Positions 10,436-25,400 of a DNA stretch of 64,000 nucleotides are shown here, in pieces; position 1 is the stretch's first letter; every line of letters starts with the position of its first letter. The DNA lies in contig JBBPSI010000133.1 of NCBI GenBank assembly GCA_038093515.1, positions 1-64,000 on the forward strand, given 5' to 3'. The position numbers were made by a program, and so were the translations under genes. The stretch is from Butyriboletus loyo. Taxonomy: Eukaryota > Basidiomycota > Agaricomycetes > Boletales > Boletaceae. The notes beneath the pieces were generated by a model. It did no database searches and was not told where the DNA came from. It worked only from the letters and a program-made list of their open reading frames with translations.

Positions 10436-12751
10436 ATGGTAGATGCTCGGTTTACTGATGGAAAAGCAACTTTTTCGTCGCTTTCTCATCTCCTTGATTC
10501 ACGCATTCTGCGGGCACTCGCCGACATGGGTTTTGCAAGGCCTACTTTGGTACAAACAAAAGCTATCCCAATCGCTCTCGAGAACCAGGACATACTTGCA
10601 AGGGCGCGTACCGGAAGTGGAAAGACAGCCGCATACTGCATTCCGGTCCTGCAGAAAATTTTAAGTGCGAAAGCTGTAAGTCCTTTATCCACATGTTCCC
10701 GATCCGTGCAGTTAATGGAGGCTGACTTGACTCAGACCCCGTCAATTGTGGACCCCTCATATCAAGTCACTCGAGCCTTAATCCTCGTTCCGACCCGGGA
10801 GCTTTCTGAACAAGTACATTCTTGTTTGCAGAGTCTCTTGACATATTGTGACAAAGAAGTTGCTATATCAAATGTTGCAAGTGGTACTGCATCTCACATA
10901 CAACGGTGTGGTCGGACGCCTTTCGGGTGAGGCGTGTTCTTATACACTCCCGTAGCACCGTACTGGCGGACAAGCCTGACATTGTCATTGCGACTCCATC
11001 ACGTATACTAGGACTCCTTCAATCCAAGGTGTGTCGCACGCTCACCATCACGCTCACATCTCACCTATCAACAGACGCTCATCTTGTCTTCCCTCGAGTC
11101 TTTGGTTATTGATGAAGCCGATCTCATATTATCTTACGGTCACGACGAAGACGTCCGCCAGATATTCGGAGGAGGCTATTTGCCCACCATCTACCAATCC
11201 TTCTTAATGAGTGCTACAATGACAGACGACGTGGAGACCTTGAAAGGTCTTGCTCTACGCAACCCTGTACGTTCTTCCCCCCCTGGCTTTCAATCAGACC
11301 TCACCTTTTCTCTTCTCAGGTCATATTGAAACTAGAAGAGGATGATGAAGATGCCCCTCTGCTTACTCAATACTTTGTGCGGTATGCCGAGCAACCGTTC
11401 GATTCCGCTATCACCACTTATACTTCAGCTGAAGATGCTCCGAAGTTGACAAGTTTCTCCTCATCTACGTAATCCTCAAACTCCGTCTTATCAAAGGCAA
11501 ATGCATACTCTTTGTTAACAACGTAGACCGCTGTTACCGTCTCAAACTCTTCTTGGAACAATTCTCGATCAAAAGCTGCGTTCTTAACTCTGAACTCCCG
11601 CTGAACTCCAGGCGAATATTTCTTTTTTTTCGATTTTTACACCGCTCATCTCTCCACCAGATACCACACTGTTCAAGAATTTAACAAAGGTGTTTACGAC
11701 TACATCATCGCTACAGATGAGAGTAGTGGAAAACCCGAAAAAGACAGCGACAATGAACAAGAGGATGAAGAAAAGCTGACAGGCAGCCTTGCCAATCCAG
11801 AGGACAGTGGTCAGTAATCAATCTCGATCGCCTATAGATATCTTCACGCGACTTCGACAGAGAGACTCAACTTTCTAACCTCGGCTTCGGGATCATCTGC
11901 ACTAAATACCCCATCGCATAAACGTGAACGGTCCCCATCACCGCGACCAGGACCTTCCAAGTCTCACAAGCGCAAAAAAAAGAAAATATCAGACAAAGAA
12001 TATGGCGTTACTCGCGGTGTTGACTTTGTAGATGTCGCCTGTGTGGTGAACTTTGATCTTCCATCATCTTCCAGATCATATACGCATCGCGTGGGGCGGA
12101 CAGCTCGTGCCGGCCGCACAGGAATGTCTTTATCCTTTGTTATGCCTGCGGAGGAGTGGGGGAAAAACAAGGTCGTGGGTTGCCTCGAGAGCTCTAAACA
12201 CGATGAGGCGGTATTTGCAAACATTGAAAGTGAGCAAGCCGGTAGAGGGAACGTGATCAAGGAATATCAATTCGATATGCAACAAGTCGAGGCATTCAGA
12301 TACAGGATGGAAGACGCCCTGCGCTCGGTAACCCGGAGCATCATCAAGGAGGCGCGAATAAAGGAGATGAAAACTGAGATTCTCAACTCTGAGAAACTCA
12401 AGGTGTGTGCCAAGCGTTTTGCCGTAGTGTCCCTGAGTTGTTCATCGGGTTCAGGCACACTTTGAAGATAACCCGCTAGATCTTGAATATCTTCGGCATG
12501 ACAAACCGTTGCATCCCATGAGGATACAGGCACACATGAAGCATGTGCCAAAGTATCTCCTACCTCGTATCGTCCCAGTTGTTGGAACTCAGGAAGGGGA
12601 TTCCACCATGTCGAATTCATCCAGGCCGAAGGTTGGCTTCGTACCTTTCAAAAAACCGTCTGGCCGGCATCGCGGACGAGGGGGTGGGGGTAGGGGGGGA
12701 GCAAACCGTGGAAGCAAGAAAAAATCAGACCCTCTGAAAATATTTAGATGA
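10436..12751 (+). CDS. DBP9: ATP-dependent RNA helicase DBP9 (DDX56 family)
   Basis: DEAD-box helicase of the DBP9/DDX56 group, needed for early 60S ribosomal subunit assembly in the nucleolus. Motifs in order: Q-motif region [16 protein letters not shown] and [14 protein letters not shown]; motif I ARTGSGKT; Ia [12 protein letters not shown]; motif II DEAD; motif [21 protein letters not shown]; the DBP9-typical [19 protein letters not shown] and YDYIIATDE; an acidic insert; [16 protein letters not shown]; and motif [12 protein letters not shown]. The C-terminus is a Gly/Arg-rich, basic tail ending KSDPLKIFR. The intron at 11612-11660 splits ...LNS-R and YHTVQ and requires a GC donor (GCGAAT), since no GT is present before the conserved Tyr. 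Length and order are normal for the family. Confidence 0.92.
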
Positions 12752-12837
12752 CATACAGAGTAAATACATATCATTGGCTACTTGTTCCAGGATATCGTAC
12801 ATGGGAATCCGCGTTGTAGTAAGTATACGAAGGGTGC

Positions 12838-15010
12838 TTAAGCTGCAACTCCTTCTTCCCATCCTTTGGATCGCTCGACAGCACGCTGCCATGCCGTCCA
12901 GGCCTTTTCCCTTTGAACCGAGGTATGGGGTTTGAACTCCGTACTCCCCTTGGTGTTAACCTCAGCAAGTGTCTCCGGCCTCAATAAATCCCATCCGAAT
13001 AACCCAACAGCAGCTCCAGCCAACAGAGCAGAACCCAGCGCCGTTGACCTGTCAATCGCCATACTCAGTATTCAGTCACGTGGGCTGGGATATAGATACT
13101 TGCTCCCTCATCTCGGGTCTAATGACGTCGAAGCCCCCAATGTCTGCCAAGATCTCCATACAAACATCTCCGTTCGTCATCCCTCCGTCAACCTTGAGAT
13201 GTTTGAGGTCGGTCTTGGAATCTAGTTTCATGCTCTCTAATATGGCTCTTGTTTGAAAGGCGTTGGCTTCTATTGCCGCACGCGCAATATGGGCGGGGGT
13301 GGTATACGATGATAACCCTATACATCATTAACAGTCAGCTCTCGAATATCGAAATCCAATGGAAGGGACAGTGTCCTTATACCGATGATTAGCCCGGCGG
13401 CTCCAGGGTCCCAGTAAGGTGCCAGCAAACCAGAGAATGCTGTCACGAAGTATATACCGCCAGAATCAGGAGTGGATCGCGCCAGATCATTAATCTCGCT
13501 CGCGGACTTGATGAAACCCATAGAATCCCGCAGCCTGAAACCAGTTAGCCTTGTGTTTTACATATCAAATCATCACGCAAACCATTTGATGGCACTTCCT
13601 GCAACACCAACTGCATCGCCGACGCTTCAGTCAAGATGACAGAAAGTGAGATGATCATCCGCTTACCGCTGCCCTCCAAGGCATACACAGGAGCGGTTCC
13701 AGGACCAGGTTGGTATCCAACCTAACCAAAGCTTCAGTACTGAAAGTTGGATCCATAACAACGGCGGTTACGGTGCTCAACAGCCCATGACTGCTCTGAA
13801 CAATTTCGCCACCCGTGCAAAATAGCAAGAATGCACCGGTTCCATAAGTGCATTTAGCCTCCCCTCCCTTCAGACATTTGTTCCCGACAAGTGCACCTTG
13901 CTGATCGCCGACCATGCCACCAATGGGTATACCTTTCAATGACCCGTTTGCAATGTGACCATAGACCTCTGAGGAAGAGACGAGCTTTGGGAAGATAGAT
14001 GGCCGAAAGTCAAAAAATTTGAGCATTCTGTCATCCCATTCTAATGTACGAAGGTTCATGAGGAGGGTTCGTGACGCATTCGTCACATCACCAACATGGA
14101 TGCCTCCAGCCGGCCCTCCAGTCAGATTCTACACCCGCTTGTACGTCATTCAGAGTCCCGAAAGCGATGTTGTATCACCTACATATGCAACCCAGGATTC
14201 CACCGTACCGAAAAGTAGGTTGTCTTCTGCATGGGCTTTTTCGACCTCTGGATAGTTGTCGATCATCCAGCGCAATTTGATAGCAGAGAAATACGTCGAG
14301 AGTTTCAACCCAGTTCTGACCGAGCACTATCGATGAGAGAAATCGTATGAGATGAGTAAAACCGACGATCTCACATATCTCGCAGGGCATTGATACCCTC
14401 CTCTCCTTTCTTGAATTGACCTGTCGCGACTTCGAGCCCAGTATCTGCGAGCATCTGTTCGTAACGGGCTACCGTGTTTTTCGTCCTGGAGTCAGTCCAT
14501 ACGATAGCCCTGCACAACGGCTTCCCAGTTTTACGACTCCATGCCACGGTTGTTTCTCGTTGGTTCGTGATGCCTTTGAAGAGGGAGGTGAAATGGTAGG
14601 GACAAGTTTAGCAAATGCAGTGTACAAACCTATCACCTTGACACTTTCTTTAGCCCAGCCGTTGCTCTCCAAGTTCTGGCAAGCGTTGGCGATACAGGCT
14701 TCCGAGACCTTTTGTATTTCATCGGGATCATGCTCGTGCCATCTATCTGGTCGGGAATATTACATCAGATATCAGATATCGGAACTCACCCTGGATTGGG
14801 ATAATATTGAGGAAACTCGGACTGAGATTGGGCGACGATGTTCGCATATCGATCAAAAATGATGAACCTGACTGAGCTGCAAGACCGGCACGATAACATA
14901 AATTAGCATCACGATCCAAGGGTCCACGACTTTCGTGCATGGAAGCAACGAGCTCACGTTGTTCCACAGTCCAAAGATCCCACAAATTCGCCTTGCATAA
15001 GGCCTGTCAT
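12838..15010 (-). CDS. GUT1: glycerol kinase
   Basis: FGGY-family glycerol kinase, phosphorylating glycerol to glycerol-3-phosphate in the cytosol. The N-terminal exon reads [20 protein letters not shown], with the FGGY phosphate-binding loop split by an intron, followed by [20 protein letters not shown]. Later exons contain [20 protein letters not shown] sequence, [63 protein letters not shown], and [17 protein letters not shown]. The final part has [12 protein letters not shown] and [17 protein letters not shown]. The C-terminus ends WEEGVAA. The last intron (13049-13103) must be GC-AG (donor GCAAGT) to join ...PEMRE and STALG. An ATG further upstream, MAILPELP, is in another frame. Complete and probably functional. 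Confidence 0.92.
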
Positions 15011-15383
15011 GGCGGTCGGAACGAAAGATCGGCAGCTCCGGAAGAATTGCCATATGTAGCGCAGGCAGTCACTTCAACTTGTCAACGGTCTCCATCAAAC
15101 TCAGTTTGATCGCAGGTGATATCGCCTCGGTTGCCAGGCCCGCCGAGGCACACAGTGACCCGTCCGAGGATGAGCCCATCAAACGATAAAACGAAGTTAA
15201 TGGGCATGGTAAATTCCAGAGCCAGGCAGTGCGGCACTGCGAGTGGGAACATCATGATGATATACATGTGTATGTAGTTAAGTCCCGGTAGGAATTAATT
15301 TTAAATCGGCGCGCGAGGATGTGTAGGATGTGTAGCTATGTAGGTACTGCTCACCATATATATTCTCGCCGACAACCACTTGC

Positions 15384-16075
15384 TCAGTCCTTCTGCAACG
15401 ACTGCAACTGTTTAAGGATGTTTCGTATGTCCGTATCCAGCTGGCGGCTCTGCAGGGCAGTAGCCTGTGCCGTTTCAGTAAGCGGCAGATAAGAGATAAG
15501 GAAAGAACACGGTCCAAGGCCACCTCAGTCCGACAGTGAACTGTATAATTCTCCACCTTCCACCTGCATTTCGTGCTTTGATAGTCTTGCAAAATGGACC
15601 TGGCGGTTTCCGTGGACCGTGTAATTTTTGAACCGCGTCATCGTCAATGTCATGACTTGCACCGGCACGGCGCTTTTGGTTCTTCTTCCGCTTCGAAACG
15701 GCTTTGTACCAAGAGGAAAAATTCGCGTGATGGTTCCTTCGACTTGCCAGGTGGTCACTGGTCGCTCGTCCTTCCTGGGATGACCGACGTTCTTCGCGTC
15801 CAGGTTGTTCTTTGTACTTGCCTTTGGGATGGCATCGACGTCGTTTTTCCATTCTAGAGGGCTTGTCGCGTTGGTATGAGTACTAGTGCTGCATGAGGAA
15901 GTGAACACATAAGTCGGAGCTCTCGGTCCTGAAATTTGAACTGTCGAGCCGTCGTCGTTGGTGCGGGCTGCCAATCTGGCCGCAGCACGATGCTTGAAAC
16001 ATTTCAGAGTTCGTTAGGTTTCAAACGCCAATAGGTTTGGTCCAAATCCACCTTACAGTTTGGTCGGACTGCCAT
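15384..16075 (-). CDS. small hypothetical protein with C-terminal coiled coil
   Basis: I do not recognise the family. A three-exon model fits well: exon 1 MAVRPNCK, joined in phase to HRAAARLAARTNDDGSTVQ, a long basic Ser/Thr-rich middle, then LSKHEMQ joined to ATALQSRQLDTDIRNILKQL and a stop after QSLQKD. Both introns are GT-AG and phase 0, and the last junction makes one continuous amphipathic helix, which argues that the model is real. The predicted protein is about 180 residues and quite basic in the middle. It lies between glycerol kinase and the GH47 mannosidase, all on the reverse strand. The middle exon could hide further introns. Confidence 0.45.
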
Positions 16076-16172
16076 CAGGCTGACTGCTATGTACATATAT
16101 CATACATACAACGTTCGCTCAATGTGTAACGATTCTCACGACTCATAAAGCAGCGTTGAACTAGACATGTGC

Positions 16173-18470
<2,298 letters not shown>

Positions 18471-18677
18471 CGATGCTGCGTGGGAATCACAACGGAACTA
18501 CTTCAGCGCTACTTTGACATTGACAATCGATCTCATCACGACCACGCGCCAATTGCCAGGGTTCAGTACGTTCAGTTTTTAACGGAAGAATTAAGCTGGA
18601 AACATTGGCGAGGCTGAGTTCGAAATCTGGAGAAATACTCAAGGAGACTTGACCGCCGACGACTGCAACTTGGTGAT

Positions 18678-21600
18678 ATGTCGAGCTTCGACAAGGTCGT
18701 CAAGTTGGCTTGCAAGCCAAAGCCTGCCCCCCCAAAGGCAAAGGTATATTCTCCTCATCCTCGATCCCACCTGTCCCAATGCCCGTCTCCCTAGTACCTA
18801 GATCCCATCATAGCCGCTACCTGGTCAGAAGACGGTGCCGTTCACGATGTCTGCAAGGCCCTCGTCCCTCGTCTCCGGGAACCGAATGTCATAGTGCGCA
18901 ACGAGTCCTGTCCACTCCGTCTATACCTTACCTGTCGTGTCGTGGATCGTACAGGTCGTATTCAAGGCTTTGATCGTCTTACACACCATGATTCGCAACG
19001 GAGCAACCGACAACGTACTCTCTCACCTCTCCTCTTCCGAGGTCCTGCGTTTGCGCAATGTTTCTGCCGCGAATTGGGAAGGTAACCGAGCACTATACCG
19101 GTCACCGCCATGCAACCACTTACGGCCCTTGGCATAGGTTATAATGCACCTCAGAACATCCAACACTACGCACTCTACCTGGAATCTCGTATACGGGCAT
19201 ACCGTGAGCTGAAACACGATGCAGTCCGAGTACAGGCAGAAACAAATCGTGATTTGCGCCTCAACAACTCGCTCGAAGAAGACATGGCTTATACCACGGC
19301 ACCGCCGTCCAAAGCATCATCAACTGCCCCTCAGAGAAGCAAGACAATCACGGGTCGCAAGCTTCGTCTCATGACGGTGGAGAAGGGCTTGCTTAGGGAA
19401 ACAAAGACGGTACAGGACATGATCGACTCACTGGTGGAATGTCGGGTAAGCCTTGGTATGACCCTCAATTATTGTCTAACCAAACATCTATATTCAGTTC
19501 TATCTGGACGACCTGGAAGACGAGCTTACTATCACTGCTTTGAGGATGCTTCTCAAGGATCTCCTCATCCTATTTCAGGCAGGTAACGAAGGTGTGATAA
19601 ACGTGCTCGGTGAGGATCGTCATTCATACAGTCGACTTCGTCGAGCTAAACGTACCTCAGAGCATTACTTCGAGATGTCAAAATATGACGCGGAAGAAGC
19701 CCTAAGCATCTATCGTAATTTCTGCAGTCAAACCGAGCGAGTTGTCGAATACCTTGGTGTTGCCAAGAAACTACAGAACCTTTTGAATGTTCCAGTACCA
19801 AACTTGAAATATGTAGGTCACAAGGCTCATGCTCTTTGTAAAAACAGTGTTAATGAAACTACAGGCCCCAGTTTCCCTTGCAAGTTCGCTCCAGGACTAC
19901 CTTAACGACCCAAACTTTGAGCAGAACAGGATTGAGTACAAAAAAAGCAAAAGAGCCACCGAAAGAAAACCTAAGGATCGCAATGGTGCTCCTTCGGCTC
20001 AGGTACCTAAAGGTATTGTGTCTATCCATTCGTACTCCCGAATTTCATTCATGTTTACACAAGAGACTCCTATAACTTCGACAAACTCGACGACCACCGC
20101 AACATCAGTCAAACCTCCGTCCCCTCCTTCTGGTGCTGATAGCAACCCTGGTATTGATCATGCGGCGACAGACATCTTCAGCTCCATTGAAGAAGCACAA
20201 ACACCCATCTTTAACCCTGCTACTGGCAGGTGAGTCCTGTTTTCTCACCATTGAGCTTTTCGTAACAAAATATTCAGCCCGACGGGCAGTCATTTCCAGC
20301 AGCAGACGGCACACAACCCTTTCGTTCAGCGACAGATGACCGGTGCTTTTATTTCCCAGCCGTTTGGCGGACAGGTACAGACCCAATCTACAGGCTTCCC
20401 CCCTTCCTTGCCATTTCAATTTGCGCAACCATTTCAGTCGACTCAGCCGTTATCATCGTTTCCAGCCAATAATTTTACTATTCAATCACAGCAGGTCCCA
20501 CAGCACCGGCCATTCTCGACATTCATCCCCCAACAAGCAACTGGTCTGCAATTTGGACCGAATACTGGATTTCTACAACCTCAACCTACTGGCGTAAATC
20601 CCTTCAGGCAGAGTATGCTCATTCCGCAGGCAACTGGAATGCTCGCACTTAATAGCAATGGAATCCCACCGATGCCTCCACTGCCGCAAACAGATTCTCT
20701 CTTCCAGTTGTCGGGCAACCTGCCATCCCAGTCGCCTGGACAACCTATGGCTATGGCTCCACTCGTGCAAGTTCGACAACCAGTACGTTCAGGTACCCAA
20801 TCCGAGTACAACAACCCATCATCAGAAGTACGTGTACGGCCTGTGTCCACACCACAAATCAGCATTGTTGCCAACCCGTCGTTTATATCCCCTCCTATCG
20901 CACAGCCTGTGAAATCACACCAGACAGGCTCGCGCAATCCATTCGGTGTTCCGGTAACTCCGGCTCCGCCTGTTCCTAAACCACCTACCCTTTTGGAACT
21001 TTCAATGGGTATTGGGCGGTTGGGTTTAGACGACAGCCAACCATTACCTCAATCGCAGTCGACCCCTTCCACTAGTCCCCATGTACAACGCACCTCTGCG
21101 GCAACAACAGAATCAAGCTTCTCAGCTGTTGCGTCGACGTTTGCGTTCACGGACAAATCTGAAGAGAGCGCTTCTTCTCTTAGTAGTGATCTGAACAGTC
21201 TTGGTTCGCATCATCTCAATTTTCAGATGGCTCCCACAACCATGGGCTCGAAGGCCTTAGACTCACTCTCTTCTCCCTTGTCCTCCCAAATCACTAACGC
21301 TACCGTCTCCTCGCGTGCTCCCTCGATCTCGATGACTGGTCCCATTAAACCTCAGCATACCGGTTTCGGTGGAGTAAAGCCGTTCAAGCCCACTTCCAGC
21401 TTTGGTGCTTCGCTGCTAGAGTCTCTTCCCCCCATACCTCAGTCTGGCCCTACAATACCTGATCCAAGTGCACAAACAACCATCCATTGGTCCACTCCTT
21501 CGCTACCCGCGAACCCTTCCCTCGATGGATCTGTATATGCATCCAGTGTGGGCAAAGAAAGTAATGTAGCTGGAACCATAAACCCCCAGCCAACTGGTGT

Positions 21601-21925
21601 ACCCTTCCCTTCACAGAAAGTGAACGGAGGATTTACTCCTGGTGTTGGTCTCCGGCCTCAAGTTACCGGAGCTCTCGGAGCTGCAAACCCCTTTCGGGCG
21701 ACAATGTTTGCTACATCGTCTGCTCCGCCGCCTGTAGGCAGCGTGTCGAATACACTCGTGTCTTCTGCATCGACACCACCGTTTGGAGGTCTAAGCAATG
21801 GGACTGGCGTTTTTCCCGCGTTTGGCCCTGGGCTCGGATATGGTGCATTCAGTTCGTTCCCCGCCCATCTTGGTCAAGACAGTTCGAATATGCAGCAACA
21901 AAATGCGGGGGCATCTTTAATATAG
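18678..21925 (+). CDS. AP180/CALM-type clathrin adaptor (ANTH domain)
   Basis: Endocytic adaptor like yeast YAP1801/YAP1802. The ANTH domain starts MSSFDKVVKLACKPKPAPPK, continues DPIIAATWSEDGAVHDVCKA, FKALIVLHTMIRNGATDNVL, YALYLESRIRAYRELKHDAV, VEKGLLRETKTVQDMIDSLV, LKDLLILFQAGNEGVINVL and HYFEMSKYDAEEALSIYRNF, and should bind PtdIns(4,5)P2 and cargo. After it comes a long Pro/Gln/Ser/Thr-rich tail coded almost entirely by one exon. The tail holds four NPF motifs (near 20315, 20597, 20936 and 21688), which recruit EH-domain proteins such as Pan1/Ede1, and eight [LIV]xxQxTG motifs that match the Ark1/Prk1 kinase consensus. About eight introns in the ANTH part. Divergent from the GH47 gene, about 207 bp apart. 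Confidence 0.9.
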
Positions 21926-22459
21926 TCTTTTTCCCGCTTAATTTTCTCCGTTATCGTGTTCACACACCCTTGCTGTTCCCGTTTGATGCAAATCGATCGA
22001 TTGTGGTTCTCTGGATAGCTATTCTTTTTCACAAAGGTCACTTGAATTCAGCTCGCGGATTTTTCATTCAGATTTGAGGACGCTCGATACTGATTTCTTT
22101 GGAGCCACGTTCCTTCCTCTCAGTGTAATCTACTCTTTTGAATACCCCAGGATCCCTCATGTACGACAAGCAAAACGATTAGACCGAAAAAGGGCTGCTC
22201 GATTCTTTTGCATACTATCTATCGCTGACCACGAGTTTGGCCACTCCTTCAAAATTTCACTCATCACCTCACTCATTTTTTTACAACTTTGTCTGATATA
22301 TTTATTGGTTCCACAAAGTGGAATGAGCCGCATCCTGTGCTGTTTTCATCGAGATACAAAAAATTGGTGTGACACATCCCGCGAGCAGCCGAAGGGGAGG
22401 GATACGTATCCATGATACACGCATATCATGTCATGAAAATGGTATCGTTTGCAGTCTTC
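21926..22459. other. 3' region between AP180-like gene and ABC pseudogene
   Basis: Convergent 3' space. It is T-rich just after the AP180-like stop, as expected of a 3' UTR. The frame at 22074-22415 shows no family features. I see no separate gene here. Confidence 0.5.
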
Positions 22460-25400
22460 ACGTAGACTTGCGCTCGAGACGCACCAATGATGGACTGCCC
22501 ATGCTCTTGCGTACCCGAAAACAAGTACATGCCCGCAAACATGGACAAGACCTGTCACCACACACGGCCACCGCATCAGCCTCAGCCCACCGCACGACGA
22601 GAGAGAGAAAAAAGGATGGGTTAAGAGCAAGACGCACGTTGAAACCAGCAAACCTGAGAACGACACCCAAATTTCTTCACCGATGACCATACGACGTGTT
22701 GAATATCGTCTGCATCCACGCGTCCGTCGTCCGAAAAGGACAAAACGCGCATTCAGCCGTCGCGCTCGGGTTGACGAGGTAATCGCCTGCCAAGGAGATG
22801 TACGGATCCATGTAGGCGCTGCAGCTCATCCCCGAGGGCAACTTGATCGTGACGAGCTCGGTGGACGCGTATGTGATTAATCGGTTGCCCATGGCTGGGA
22901 GATTGGGGGAGGACGTTCAGCGTGACGTCGTTCACGGTGGGTGCAGCGGGAGAGTCTCACCTTGACCCAAGTGACCTTCGATGACATAAGTAAAGGGGGA
23001 AAGGTAGTACATCCACTGCCAGTACTCTGATTGAGAATACGCCTGTAGAACGCCGGCACTGCGATGTCACCACATCCATCCATCAGTACAATTGAGATAC
23101 GCCATGCCAAAAGAGAGCGAAGGGTACAAGATAGCAACGAGCGAGAGCAAGGCACCGCACAACATGGATGCAATGGTTCAGTTGGGAGAGACCATCGCAA
23201 CTGCCTGGCCAAAGGTGGTGTAGTGCGACGGGAACACGGCACTCTAGAAGAGGTACGAAAAACCGGCACGAGAAAAGTCGAAGCCAGAGGCCCAGTACAA
23301 GCAGAAAAAGAGTAACGACGTGCCGAGGATGTTCCATGGAATTTCGATCAGAATTTGAGACACGAGGAACACAGACAAGGTGAACATCCTCGAAGGACGC
23401 TCCCGAACTTCATAGACGATTCGGCTTTCGATAAACCTGCAGTGCCATCGATACATTGGTCGCTACCACCAAGAAGATCGACTACATTCAGGGAATGTTA
23501 ACCAATTTCTTGCGTTTGCAGCGATACGCGAAAGGCACGCACAAAGAGTTTGTCCTGACAGCCCTGTAACGAATTGTCAGCTGCGAGGAATGCAAACCCA
23601 ATAAGGAACCCGACAGCAACGAAGAAGGTCAGTTTCGAATAAATCGGGTTTCGCCAGTACGACACAAGGCCACGGTGAGCGAGTAACTCGAGTTGCTTCA
23701 TCCAAGAGTTCGCAAATTCAGAATACGTCGTGATGCTCACGACAGGACGAGACGTTCCCTCTTGGTGAATAAATTCGATCTCGCGCTCCAGCTTCGCTGC
23801 CTCTAGGGAATCCTTCCAGACCTGGCACCAATCGGTCGTACATGTTGGTGTGGCGTTTGCAATGACGTCCAACGTGTACTCGACCCTGAGTGGTCCCCAC
23901 GGCGTATTCACCTAACGATACGCCACCAATGAGGTCCGACAACACTCACAGGTTGGCGTCGGCGGCACAACGAAGGGCGCCATTCCTTTGGAGGTACTCG
24001 ATCAACGTCATAGACCTCTCGCCGATATCGCCAAAGTAAACCGTTTGTCCACCTTAGCAGTTCCGGTCAAGTCATCCCTCGTGTCAGCCAAACGCGAAAT
24101 GGACGCAGGTGTTCGAACATCTTACCTTGGCAACAAGCTCGACGCCGGTGGTGGCACGTTTCCTGTGCTCGACACCAAGCGAGCCAACGATGGCATCTGC
24201 GTAAGCTTCTAAACCACATATTTTCAAACCTTGGTCAACACTGTTCATGAACGGTCAGGCGTCGACAGCAGGGCAAACATGGGTGTTCATGAAAACATAC
24301 TAAGCTTCCTTCTCGGTCAATGGAACGCAGGCGGGTTGTCGAAGTCTCGCGAACCGTTGACTCTGGAATGTGAATATCCATCTGTTGAACGTACGCCGTC
24401 TGGGCCCAGAAGCCTGCGGGTGAAGCGGATGTCCGTTCACTAGACAGTCACCGCACACGACACCGACCGAAGTACGCTGAGCGAGTACATTCAGTAATAC
24501 CGTCTGTTGACACACGCGCACGGTCAACGCCAATATTACCTACACTTGGAATTCCTACCTTGCCTGCGCCAGACTCCCCTATCAATGCCATCAACTTTCC
24601 AGGAGCGACACAGCCAGACATCATTGAGCAGCTTACGCATTTCTCCACCAGAGACGGGTACCTCCTACTGTATATTCTTCCACAAAAAGACGTCGGCTTG
24701 CCCTATTTCTGCCGGTTTGAGAATTTCTGCGATACCGCGATCAGTGGTGTCCGTTTTCCAAGACGAACGCCTGGCACCACCGATGCCTCATACAGACTTT
24801 GGTTGACGGGCATGTAATCGTTCCCTTCCCTGTAGAGAGTCACTGTGGTATCCTGCGTGGTCCGCTTGTTGTATTGAGTGAAGTAGAGCAGGGTTCCAAG
24901 CAAGCCAGAACTGAAAATGCCGATGTTCTGCGTGATACCCAATCGTCAGTCGACATCACTTAACGATCACATACCCTCTCAAGGTTCGAATACGAGTAGC
25001 CGAAAGACACATGTATATAGGCATCCCTAGGCACAGTCTCCATACCAGGTTGTGATCCGATAGTGGTACACACCTGGTTCGCGAGCGTAGCGTTCTCGTA
25101 TCTAGGTCCTGATGGTACAAGTGTCGTACACGTTCCGTTGATGGTGTGGAATTCGTTGACAATCAAGGACTCGAATGCATAACGGAGAGGCTGTTGCAAT
25201 GCGACGTAAACACGGATAAGAACAAAAGACGTATCTGCACACGCACATTGGGGTATGTGATCCAGCGAAACGCCCCGACAACGTTTCCCATAGGGATAGC
25301 ATAACCAGTGTATAACACCAGGATCAGGAGCATCCCTCCGGCCAACGAGAGAGCGGCCGATTCACTCGTGGAGAAAGCTGCAATGTTTCTGAAGCAAGCC

